Shown here in pieces: positions 40,248 to 48,143 of a DNA stretch of 61,519 nucleotides. Below the pieces are notes generated by a model. That model saw only the letters and a list, made by a program, of their open reading frames with translations. It had not been told where the DNA came from and did no database searches. Source of the stretch: Rhodocyclaceae bacterium (GTDB lineage Bacteria; Pseudomonadota; Gammaproteobacteria; Burkholderiales; Rhodocyclaceae); contig VBWA01000013.1 of NCBI GenBank assembly GCA_006218025.1, positions 1 to 61,519 of the forward strand, in the 5' to 3' direction. Position numbers and translations under genes: made by a program. Within the stretch, counting starts at the first letter, position 1; every line of letters starts with the position of its first letter.

Positions 40248-40471
40248 TTCCGTGGCAAGAGCTGAGGTGGACAGCTTACCCACCGCCGCGCTTTGCGTGC
40301 GTGATAGGCGCCGCACGCGCGTCCGTGGATATGGATCGGAATTCGGCGCGGAACCTGCAAGGGACGAAACAGACTATTCTAAGCGCTGGCTACGATCATC
40401 ACCTACTGACAGTTTTCTTAGCCAAGTTTAAGAAGCCCCCCCCCCGGCTCTACCGGGGTGACGGTAGCACT

Positions 40472-40792
40472 TCAATTGACGACTCTACGCGAGCGGACGC
40501 TATGCGACGCCTCTTGCAACAATCCGTTCAGTGTCGACATTTGAGCCACCATTAAGGAAGCGGTCTGAAGCATCATGTCGGTGATGTGAAACCCTAGCTG
40601 CATACTTGGGGCCGCAAACTGATAGCACGCCTGATTCAGAGTTCTCTGCAACTCGGTCAGATGCTCGGTTCGCGGTGCCTTATCGATCAGCTGCCGAATC
40701 AGCGCCTTGCGTTTATGCGCAAAGCCCTCCGGATCCGTCTTTGCAAGTCGGGTCATTTCCTCGAAATCGAACCTCAATACGTTTGAACCCAT
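40472..40792 (-). CDS. DUF3135-like small protein
   Basis: The 106-residue all-helical protein has an N-terminal FDFEEMTRLAKTDPEGFAHKR and a C-terminal helix with LGFHITDMMLQTASL. The pattern fits DUF3135-type proteins of unknown function. It lies 20 bp downstream of the GGDEF-EAL gene on the same strand and is probably co-transcribed, so a role linked to cyclic-di-GMP signalling is possible. Confidence 0.6.
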   Translation of the reverse strand: MGSNVLRFDFEEMTRLAKTDPEGFAHKRKALIRQLIDKAPRTEHLTELQRTLNQACYQFAAPSMQLGFHITDMMLQTASLMVAQMSTLNGLLQEASHSVRSRRVVN

Positions 40793-40812
40793 TCCCTACT
40801 CTCCTCAATATC

Positions 40813-42576
40813 CTACCGAACAACCGCTGAATCAGGCGGCGTCATCACTAGCACCTTGATCGCCGCCAGCGGTAAAGGCCGCCCCGTCCAGTACCCCTGA
40901 ATCAAGGGACAGCCTAAGCACTTCAGCAACTCGAACTGCGCTTCAGTTTCAATCCCCTCGGCCACTACCTCCAGGCTCAAGCCGTGGGCGAGATTCAGGA
41001 TGGAACTCACGATGATTTTTGCCTGGGGATCCCTGTTCATCTCTGCCACAAAGGATCGATCGATCTTGAGCGTGCTGAAGGGAAACTTCCAGAGGTAGCT
41101 CAGCGACGAATAGCCCGTCCCGAAATCATCTGCAGCGATCCGCACACCTAGCCGGCGCAGCTCGCGCAGAATGTCTCCCGCTGCGGCGTTCTCAATAAGG
41201 ACAGACTCGGTGATCTCCAGCTCCAAACGCTCCGGCGCCAACCCGGACTTCTCAAGTGTACTTCTCACGTCTGCCACAAAGCTCGGATGCAGCAATTGTC
41301 GCGCTGAAACATTGACGGCGAGACGCAGCGATGTTGCGCCCTTGTGCAACTTGGCAACCTCGCTGCATGCCGTCTCAAGTACCCAACGACCAATCGGAAT
41401 GATCAGCCCGTTGCGCTCCAACTGGGGAATGAAGCGCACGGGCGAGATGGACCCTAGTGTGGGTGAATCCCAGCGCAACAAAGCTTCGAGGCCGACCAAC
41501 ACCCCATCGGCCGATCGCACGACGGGTTGGAAGGCTAGATGCAATTCCTGCCTCTCCAGCGCGCCGTGCAGTGCCGACTCAATCTGTAGGTCTTCACGCA
41601 AACTGTCGCGCATCGCTGTCTGATAGAAGAGGTATACGTTCTGCCCGGCTTCCTTGGCCCGATGCAAGGCCAGATCGGCATGGCGAAGCAGGTCTTTCGG
41701 ATCTTTGGCATCCTGAGGATACCGGGCGACCCCGATGCTGGCGCTCACGAATACTTCCTGCCCATCCAAATCCAGAGCTTGGCCCAGGAGGTCAAGAACA
41801 TTTTGCGCGACGGCAAGTGCCTGGTCGGCATCACCACATTCATGGACGAGCAGGCAGAACTCGTCGCCACTCAATCGAGCGACACTACAGGCACTCTGGC
41901 AGAACGATTCCAATCGGCTCGCGAGCAGGCACAACGCCTGATCGCCGACACTGTATCCAAGCGTGTCGTTGATCTTCTTCAGGTTATTGATATCCAGTAG
42001 CAGGATCAAGCCGTTACTGCTTTGGGCGGTTTTTTCGGTGTACTCCTCAAGCCGTTTCAGGAATAGCTTGCGATTGGGCAGGCCAGTCAGGTCATCGTAG
42101 TAGGTGAGTTGATGAAGCTGGCGTTCGGTCGCGATGCGTGAATTGACATTGCGTCCGGTAGAAACGTAGTGAGTGATGGATTCGGCCCGATTCGTAATCG
42201 GACTGATTGTCTCCTCTTCGTGGAACAACAGGCCATTCTTGTTGCGGTTGATGAAGACTCCGCGAAAGCTGCGGCCCTGTTTGAGAGCGGCCCAGACCCG
42301 GGCATAGAAACTCTCCTCGTGCTCCCCCGACTTGAGAATCGACGGTTTCTTCCCGATCGCTTCAGCGGCAGAATAGCCGGTCATCTTCTCGAAAGCGAGA
42401 TTCACATAGGCGATGGAGCCGTCCAAGTTTGCGATCACGACCGCATCATCCGACTGCGCCAGTGCCTGGCGGTAGAGAGTCAGTTCATCGCATTCGTGCG
42501 TGCCGACACTACCGCATTCGACGATATGGGTTGCCGAATGCAAGAACATGTTGAGTACGGTGGTTAATGGACCCAC
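40813..42576 (-). CDS. PAS-GGDEF-EAL protein (cyclic-di-GMP turnover)
   Basis: The 587-residue protein has a PAS domain (about 30-145) and a GGDEF domain (about 155-320) with the active-site loop LSGDEF. An EAL domain (about 335-585) keeps EALLRW, ITESVL, DDFGTGYSSL and QGYWTGRPL, so phosphodiesterase activity is likely. SGDEF in place of GGDEF is still compatible with cyclase activity. The first 9 codons lie at the edge of IS debris, so the native start may be Met-10 or an upstream domain may have been lost. Confidence 0.85.
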   Translation of the reverse strand: MGPLTTVLNMFLHSATHIVECGSVGTHECDELTLYRQALAQSDDAVVIANLDGSIAYVNLAFEKMTGYSAAEAIGKKPSILKSGEHEESFYARVWAALKQGRSFRGVFINRNKNGLLFHEEETISPITNRAESITHYVSTGRNVNSRIATERQLHQLTYYDDLTGLPNRKLFLKRLEEYTEKTAQSSNGLILLLDINNLKKINDTLGYSVGDQALCLLASRLESFCQSACSVARLSGDEFCLLVHECGDADQALAVAQNVLDLLGQALDLDGQEVFVSASIGVARYPQDAKDPKDLLRHADLALHRAKEAGQNVYLFYQTAMRDSLREDLQIESALHGALERQELHLAFQPVVRSADGVLVGLEALLRWDSPTLGSISPVRFIPQLERNGLIIPIGRWVLETACSEVAKLHKGATSLRLAVNVSARQLLHPSFVADVRSTLEKSGLAPERLELEITESVLIENAAAGDILRELRRLGVRIAADDFGTGYSSLSYLWKFPFSTLKIDRSFVAEMNRDPQAKIIVSSILNLAHGLSLEVVAEGIETEAQFELLKCLGCPLIQGYWTGRPLPLAAIKVLVMTPPDSAVVR

Positions 42577-42599
42577 TGCTGGGTCTCAATATGTTCGTG

Positions 42600-42795
42600 T
42601 GTGCACGCCGTCCGCAAGGGGGCTTAACAACCCCCACGCAATGTCGTTCTTCTGACCTTATCCACCGCATCGAGGACGTGCCGCATGATGTGAAATCGGT
42701 CGAAGAGACCATCTTGTCGTCGGCGCCAGGCACCTTATCGCGACAGGCTTTGATGTAGGCCGGCCACATGTCCAGGCCCGCCCTCGGGCGGGCCT
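42600..42795 (-). pseudogene. ISL3-family transposase remnant, central part
   Basis: On the minus strand, MWPAYIKACRDKVPGADDKM continues after a frameshift as FDRFHIMRHVLDAVDKVRR. This is the typical central segment of ISL3 transposases. The rest of the C-terminal half is missing. Confidence 0.7.
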
Positions 42796-42936
42796 GGACT
42801 GCGCGTCCTCACGCCATCGTTCCAATGTCTGCACTGACACTCCAATTTCTTTCGCCAATGCACCTGCATCGGCGCTCTCTGGTGGCAACAACCGCGCCAC
42901 CGTCCTGTTCCTGAATGCTTCTCCGTACCGTGCCAT
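42795..42936 (-). pseudogene. Transposase OrfA-like fragment (helix-turn-helix)
   Basis: The segment from MARYGEAFRN to VSVQTLERWREDA is the N-terminal helix-turn-helix of an IS3-like OrfA. After about 47 residues it runs directly into ISL3 remnant sequence. It is a fragment inside or beside the broken ISL3 element. Confidence 0.6.
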
Positions 42937-42989
42937 ATTTCTTCCTTATCGCCCCCAAGTTCAAGATCATATCGGGGCGACAACTATTC

Positions 42990-43258
42990 TGACGCGGGGG
43001 GTCCGGGCACGAAACGCGCGGCGGTCGTGCATGCAGATAGGTGAGGAACTGACAGCTGTCGAGGTGGCGCCAAACGCGTTCGCGAGATGGTCATAGATAC
43101 CCAAGCTCGCGTCCGCACTCGGGGCAGGCAAAGCGCTGCCCACCCGGGTGCCCGACATGAACTTCAACATGTTTCTTCGCCATATCCAATTCGACTTGCT
43201 CCACCGTCCAGATCGCCGTCAGCCCAAGCAATTGCCGGTACAACTCCACGCTGTCCAT
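42990..43258 (-). pseudogene. ISL3-family transposase remnant, N-terminal part
   Basis: Starting at the ATG at 43258 the frame reads MDSVELYRQLLGLTAIW and continues with a zinc-finger-like FACPECGRELG. It then shifts frame, continuing as GIYDHLANAF in the neighbouring frame. This is a decayed N-terminal zinc-binding domain of an ISL3 transposase. Confidence 0.65.
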
Positions 43259-43329
43259 CGCACGTCCTCCTTGCTGACCATGCGCGAAAGCGTACTACTG
43301 ACCCATAGAAATGTCTGAAGGACCCGAAA

Positions 43330-43357
43330 AACCCCGTCTCCAAAAAAAGACGGGGTT
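43330..43357 (-). terminator. Strong terminator ending the phosphate-cluster transcript
   Basis: A 10-bp stem AACCCCGTCT/AGACGGGGTT (43330-43339/43348-43357) is followed on the minus strand by a T-run. It lies 19 bp after the last gene of the minus-strand block and is the only clear terminator between there and 51.9 kb. Confidence 0.85.
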
Positions 43358-43375
43358 AGTAGACCACCCAGGGGC

Positions 43376-44140
43376 TTAATTGGACGTATATTTCTTGACG
43401 ATTGCGTCAATTTCCTTCTTCGACTTCACAAGGGCGCTGTTTATCTTTTGCACGGTTTCAGCCGGCACTTTCTTGCTGAAGGCGACGAACTGAGGCGTTT
43501 CCTTGAGCGCCTCGTGGGTTTCAAAATCGATATTTACCACCCGGAACTTGCTGGCGTTTCCCGGCTTTTGCATCTCGTACCCGATGCCCAGATTATGGAA
43601 GATATATACACGACCCTTTCCCCCGGCAAGTTTCGCCAGATTGGTCGTCATGTCCTCTCCGGACTCATCAACCTTCAATCCCTGAATCTTCTTTAGGCTG
43701 GCCGTTGACGCCGCACCGAAATTAGCCAGGACGATGCCCTGATCACCCAGTTTGATCAGGTCGGAAACACTCTTGAAGTCGGCCTTATCGTCTTTGCGCA
43801 CAACACCCACATAGGTGACCTTAAAAAGTTCCTCACCGAACGTGGCAAATTTTTGCCTTTCCGGAGTCAAAGCCCAGCCAATATGAATATCGCTTTCTCC
43901 GCTTTTCATATTGGCTTGGATAGCTTTGCCCGGTGTAAATTTGAATTCATATCTGAACTTGAAGTTTCCAGTAGCTTCCAGCAAGTTCATTATGTCTATC
44001 CCTATTCCCGCGGGTTTGCCATCCTTCAGCATGAATTTTGGCGCGGTATCCTGAATATCCGTGGCCAGAATAATTTTATTTTGCCCAAAGGCGGATAGAC
44101 AACTCAAACTCAGTGCCAATAACAATATCGTTTTTTTCAT
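43376..44140 (-). CDS. Periplasmic solute-binding protein, family 3
   Basis: From the ATG at 44140, with AAGGAG upstream, the protein has 254 residues. A signal peptide (about 1-19) is cleaved before QNKI. The mature part follows the family-3 binding-protein pattern (GIGIDIMNLLEATGNFKFRY, SDIHIGWALTPERQKF, LVKSKKEIDAIVKKY). It captures a small polar solute in the periplasm. No ABC permease or ATPase gene is beside it, so it may serve a distant transporter or act as a sensor. Confidence 0.75.
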   Translation of the reverse strand: MKKTILLLALSLSCLSAFGQNKIILATDIQDTAPKFMLKDGKPAGIGIDIMNLLEATGNFKFRYEFKFTPGKAIQANMKSGESDIHIGWALTPERQKFATFGEELFKVTYVGVVRKDDKADFKSVSDLIKLGDQGIVLANFGAASTASLKKIQGLKVDESGEDMTTNLAKLAGGKGRVYIFHNLGIGYEMQKPGNASKFRVVNIDFETHEALKETPQFVAFSKKVPAETVQKINSALVKSKKEIDAIVKKYTSN

Positions 44141-44190
44141 TGCAAAACTCCTTAAGAGAACATCAAAAAAATCCCCGGCGAAGAAGGGGG

Positions 44191-45177
44191 CTACTTGAAG
44201 GCTTTTTCCAGGCCGGGTATGACCTGCTTCTTCCGACTGACAACGCCCGGAAGCCACACCGAACCACTTTGTAGTTTGGCGCCGAGAGCTGTTTCCACAA
44301 TCCCGGCATCATCAGAGAGAGCGTGAAGCTCCGTTCCTTCCTTCATGATGTCGGTCAGCATCAGCAAAACGCTGTGATAACCATCGGCCTTCAGTTCGCC
44401 CATCGCCTTGCGCAGGTCATTCTTCATGGGCGACACCATGCCAAGATCCATCATTTCGAGTTGAGCCACCCCGACCTTGCGGCCGCTCATGTTGAAAGCC
44501 TTGAAGTCCTGCTTCAGCAGACCCATCGCTGAAATACCCTTGAATTGGGATTTAGCCTCGAAGATCTTCATCCCCAGGGCCTGAATGTCATCGACACCGG
44601 CAAGCATCGCCAGCTTGGCGGCTGTGGTGCGGTCTTCCGGGGTCGTCGTGGGGGACTTGAACATTAGCGTGTCCGACAGAATCGCGCTGAGCATGCCGCC
44701 CGCAATGGACTGCGGAATCGGCACGTCGGCAACCGCGTACATCCGCGCGATGATGGTGCCGGAGCAGCCTACCGGAAATACCCATGCTTCAATCGGCTTG
44801 TCGGTGGTCAGGCCACCCAGCTTGTGGTGATCCACCATACCAACGATTTCGGCCTTGGTCAGATCATCCGGGGCCTGGGGATAGTCCGAGTGATCAACCA
44901 GGAAAACCTGACGTCCGGCCACGGTGGTCTGGACCGGAGGCGCGGTGAGCTGGAACCTCTCCAACACGTACTTGGTTTCCGGAGTAGGTTGTCCCTGCGC
45001 AATCGGGACGGCAGTAACGCCCATTTGCGTTTTCAGGTGCGCCACGGCAATAGCCGACACTATGGCATCGGTATCGGGATTCTTGTGTCCGACCACCAGC
45101 ATGGGGTCGGCGGCAAAAGCAAAACCGCAAACAAGGGCAAACGCGACGGTCTGCAGCCACGAACTAAATCGTTTCAT
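44191..45177 (-). CDS. Exported family II (Mn-dependent) inorganic pyrophosphatase
   Basis: From the ATG at 45177 (GGAG upstream) the protein has 328 residues: a signal peptide of about 22 residues, then a full family II PPase. It has GHKNPDTDAIVSA, the DHH motif VDHHKLGG near 115, and the C-terminal SRKKQVIP substrate-binding signature. It splits pyrophosphate to two phosphates using Mn2+ or Co2+. Family II enzymes are normally cytoplasmic, so export is unusual. It sits 104 bp after an exported family I pyrophosphatase gene. Confidence 0.85.
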   Translation of the reverse strand: MKRFSSWLQTVAFALVCGFAFAADPMLVVGHKNPDTDAIVSAIAVAHLKTQMGVTAVPIAQGQPTPETKYVLERFQLTAPPVQTTVAGRQVFLVDHSDYPQAPDDLTKAEIVGMVDHHKLGGLTTDKPIEAWVFPVGCSGTIIARMYAVADVPIPQSIAGGMLSAILSDTLMFKSPTTTPEDRTTAAKLAMLAGVDDIQALGMKIFEAKSQFKGISAMGLLKQDFKAFNMSGRKVGVAQLEMMDLGMVSPMKNDLRKAMGELKADGYHSVLLMLTDIMKEGTELHALSDDAGIVETALGAKLQSGSVWLPGVVSRKKQVIPGLEKAFK

Positions 45178-45281
45178 AAAAAGAGCGCTCCAATGTGTCG
45201 AATGTCCATACAAGGAATGCGGTTTAACCGCATTCCTCTTGCTTAGATGTCAATACTGCAATCCGTGACGAGGCAGACGAA

Positions 45282-46058
45282 TTACTCGCCCAAATTCTTG
45301 GCGCCCGGCCAACGATAGAGATAGGGATTACCTTTCTCGTCCAAGGCGCGCTTGTCGGCCTCGGTGGTCACTGAGTTTTCGTAGTCGAGAATCGAGTCGC
45401 CAATCAACCTGATGGCATCGGCCCGACCCTTGAATCCGGCGGACGACAGTTTCAATTTTCCGTCCTTGCCATACCCCTTGTACGAGGTGAACCAGATCTG
45501 CAGAATGGTCGTGACACCTGGAAATTTCGCATCGAGATCAGCAATACTCGTCACCTTTGCGAAGGGCGAGTTTTCCATGACGACGACTGCCTTGTCGTCT
45601 TTTTCACCGGTATCGATAAGACTCAGAAGCCCTATTACCCGTCCCTTCACCACCGCTCCGCGAGGTACCGCCTGCCCCAGAACAAGCGCATCGACACTGT
45701 CGCCGTCGCCGCCTTTGGACTTGAGCATCACCGAGCGCGGAATGGTGCCGTAATTGACCGGATAGCCGAGGTACTGAACGAAGCGCGGCGCGTCGTTTAC
45801 CTGCTCCAATTCAAGCATGCCAGTCTTCTTATTGGTCTCGTACTTGGCGGTGGTGCCCGCTGGAATCTCGATCACGACATTGATAGTGCCATCTCGATTG
45901 ATGGGGTCATACCCGCTCAGGAAATGTTTTTCGCCCTTCAGCACTGAAACATAAGGTGTCACAACTTCTTGGGCGATTACAGATTGCGGGATTGTGGCGA
46001 TGATGGCCAGCAGCAACGCGACGACCAAGCCAACCGCGGTAAATGATGTCTTTTTCAT
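45282..46058 (-). CDS. Exported family I inorganic pyrophosphatase
   Basis: The 258-residue protein has an N-terminal signal peptide (about 1-29, ending IAQ-EVV). A family I PPase domain follows with YPVNYGTIPRS near 98 and DGDSVDALV near 117, which keeps the three metal-binding Asp but has Ser in place of the usual Pro. It hydrolyses pyrophosphate with Mg2+. Cytoplasmic forms are about 175 residues; this one has the leader and a C-terminal extension. AAGGAA precedes the start. Confidence 0.85.
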   Translation of the reverse strand: MKKTSFTAVGLVVALLLAIIATIPQSVIAQEVVTPYVSVLKGEKHFLSGYDPINRDGTINVVIEIPAGTTAKYETNKKTGMLELEQVNDAPRFVQYLGYPVNYGTIPRSVMLKSKGGDGDSVDALVLGQAVPRGAVVKGRVIGLLSLIDTGEKDDKAVVVMENSPFAKVTSIADLDAKFPGVTTILQIWFTSYKGYGKDGKLKLSSAGFKGRADAIRLIGDSILDYENSVTTEADKRALDEKGNPYLYRWPGAKNLGE

Positions 46059-46101
46059 GATTTTTCAGTTCCTTTGAATATTTGCTCGGGCCACTGTTTG
46101 C

Positions 46102-46965
46102 CTAGGAGGGATCATCGTTTTGCGCAGCCTTGGGCTTTTTCACCTTGCCCGACTTCGGTGCAATCGGTGCTTCGACAGGCTTCTCGACCCTGGGTGCGAC
46201 GACCTCTGCAGGCGTTACGGCCACTGGCATGGCCGCGACGGCCGTAACGGGCTTCTCGGCAGCGACCCGGGGCGGGCCGCCCGGCATAACGAGCAAGTGG
46301 GGACGGCTCTTCTTCTTTGGGTCGTCATACGCGAGCTTGGGATCTGTGAGCAGCTTCTCCTTAATGTCGGCAGACGCATAATCGAGCAGGAAGAACACCG
46401 GACCCCATGCCACGCCACCCGTATCGACCACCTCGCGGAGCAACTTGGCGGCCTCGATAAGTTGTTCAGGCGTGCGATCGAAATTGTGTTTGGTATAGCG
46501 CCCCGATTTGTTGTTGACGGTGTAGGTCTTCGAGCCCTTGTCGTAAAGAATCTCGCCGCTAATGCGACCCGCGGCACCGGCCAGTGCCGAGACGTGTCCG
46601 TAGTTCTCGCGCGTCCCGGGCTTGCGGTCGGAGTTGTCTTCCGGACGACGAAAACCCTTGTCGAAGGTGCGGCCCAGGGGATGCGCTGCTTCCGGGACAA
46701 TCACAACCCGGCCATCGACATCGATTACCCAGTTGAATGGCGCGCTCCTGACATCCAGGACTGCGGGGAAATCCTTGGTGGCCGCCTGCAGATAAGGATT
46801 GAGCAAGACTTTTCCGGACTTGTCAGCCTCGTAATGCTTGATGTAAGCCGGCTGCGATGACACGCCATACCGCTGATCCAGCGGATCAACGGGTGGCGCG
46901 CCGAGCGTCGGCAAGGCAAGCGCCAGCAGTAGGCTGCCGACGGACAGCTTGAATGTATGCTTCAT
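46102..46965 (-). CDS. Exported protein of unknown function in the phosphate cluster
   Basis: The 287-residue protein has a signal peptide (about 1-22). A central domain contains FNWVIDVDGRVVIVPEA, ENYGHVSALAGAAGRISGE and SGRYTKHNFDRTPEQLIEAA. A Pro/Ala/Lys-rich C-terminal tail (from about 225) resembles a flexible linker. No family is recognised. It lies 43 bp upstream of the exported family I pyrophosphatase gene, so it probably works in the same periplasmic process. Confidence 0.7.
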   Translation of the reverse strand: MKHTFKLSVGSLLLALALPTLGAPPVDPLDQRYGVSSQPAYIKHYEADKSGKVLLNPYLQAATKDFPAVLDVRSAPFNWVIDVDGRVVIVPEAAHPLGRTFDKGFRRPEDNSDRKPGTRENYGHVSALAGAAGRISGEILYDKGSKTYTVNNKSGRYTKHNFDRTPEQLIEAAKLLREVVDTGGVAWGPVFFLLDYASADIKEKLLTDPKLAYDDPKKKSRPHLLVMPGGPPRVAAEKPVTAVAAMPVAVTPAEVVAPRVEKPVEAPIAPKSGKVKKPKAAQNDDPS

Positions 46966-47065
46966 TTTCGCACTCTCCTAGTAGAACAAATAAAGTTCGG
47001 CGTCGTGGCAAAGGTTCCTTTCAACAGCGCCAACAATCCGTCCATGGCCCCGTTGCTCTGGGTGA

Positions 47066-48043
47066 TCACTTCGCCGGTATTGGGCGATTCATCAACTTGC
47101 GCACCTTGGATCCGCCCCATTTCTCGCCATCCGCGCCACCCAGGCCGCGCAGGTCTCCCTGAACGACCTTGATCATGAATTGCTCGCCTGCGGCATGGGT
47201 GGCGGCGACGGCGTAGAAATCCAGATCACCATAACCAAAGGAAAAGTCATACAGATAGGGCGCACTGCCTTCGCTTGCACTCCATGCTTCCATGGAAACG
47301 CCACAGGGCTCGGTGCCGGGCAGGACGATTGCACCCGGCTTGACCCGATAGGAGAATGCCTTGGTTCCAAGCAAGGCGGTGCCGGCCGGCAGACCCAGTT
47401 GGAGCAGCTCCGGCACGTATTTGCCGAAATCGCCCAGCGTGAACTTGCCCAACGAATCCAGTGGAACGCTGAAGGACGAACCCTTCTCGATATAGCCTCC
47501 GAGCACGCCACCCGGACCAAAACCGATGTTCTCCTCCGCTTCGGTCTTTACCTTCTTGACACCCACCACGGCAAGCGGCGTGGCCAGTGTGCGCAACACA
47601 TCTTCATTTACGCTCTTGACCGCGACGCTTACATCTGGATTGGGTTTGCCATCCTTGAAACGGGTCGTGATGCGAATGATGTAGCCCTTGCTCCACAACG
47701 CTTGATCCTTGGTGTCGAAGTATTCTTTGGTGGACATTTCGATCTTCAGCGGATTGCTTTCTTTCTCCGTCACGGCGAATCCGCGCTTGGCGGCAGCCGT
47801 CTTGACCTGGGTCCAAATATCCTTGAAGGCTTCGTCCATGTTCGGCTTGGTCTTCGTTACATCGATCAGGAATTTGTATTCCCGTCCCGACACGTCGTCG
47901 AGCTTCGGCGCGGGGTAGGCTTCGATCGTCTTCTGATAAACCGCTTTCAGTTGCTCCGTCGCGACGGCCGAACCCGCGGAGAATGCCGTCATTGCCACCG
48001 TGGCCCATACTGCGGCCAATTTTCCAAGTTTGCTCATGAACAT
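47066..48043 (-). CDS. Exported CYTH/triphosphate-tunnel-like protein
   Basis: From the ATG at 48043, preceded by AGGAGG, the protein has 325 residues with a signal peptide (about 1-29). The mature part has CYTH/TTM features: REYKFLIDV, then KEYFDTKDQALWSKGYIIRITTR near 105 (matching the YFDT...LRIR box), and VSVAVKSVNED. CYTH proteins hydrolyse triphosphates or make cyclic AMP. An exported one beside two exported pyrophosphatases suggests a periplasmic tri- to mono-phosphate route. The C-terminal 150 residues are unassigned. Confidence 0.65.
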   Translation of the reverse strand: MFMSKLGKLAAVWATVAMTAFSAGSAVATEQLKAVYQKTIEAYPAPKLDDVSGREYKFLIDVTKTKPNMDEAFKDIWTQVKTAAAKRGFAVTEKESNPLKIEMSTKEYFDTKDQALWSKGYIIRITTRFKDGKPNPDVSVAVKSVNEDVLRTLATPLAVVGVKKVKTEAEENIGFGPGGVLGGYIEKGSSFSVPLDSLGKFTLGDFGKYVPELLQLGLPAGTALLGTKAFSYRVKPGAIVLPGTEPCGVSMEAWSASEGSAPYLYDFSFGYGDLDFYAVAATHAAGEQFMIKVVQGDLRGLGGADGEKWGGSKVRKLMNRPIPAK

Positions 48044-48143
48044 AAGACACCTCCTGTTAAACGCGATAAATTGAACAACATCAAGCATGCTTGGACTTTC
48101 CGTAAATTTTCCCCACAAATATGGCTTTGGCATAACCCTGAAA

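Larger units (their letters stand above)
39145..40471. other. Long hairpin-rich non-coding stretch at the island's right side
   Basis: I see no supported gene in these 1.3 kb. Several frames are open because of high GC but lack protein signatures. Notable structures are a 14-bp perfect inverted repeat (39578-39591 with 39606-39619), a 10-bp stem (39709-39718 with 39724-39733), a 6-bp stem GGACCG/CGGTCC near 39475, and the 21-bp repeat at 40227. An attachment site, transfer origin or small RNA could lie here. Confidence 0.45.
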
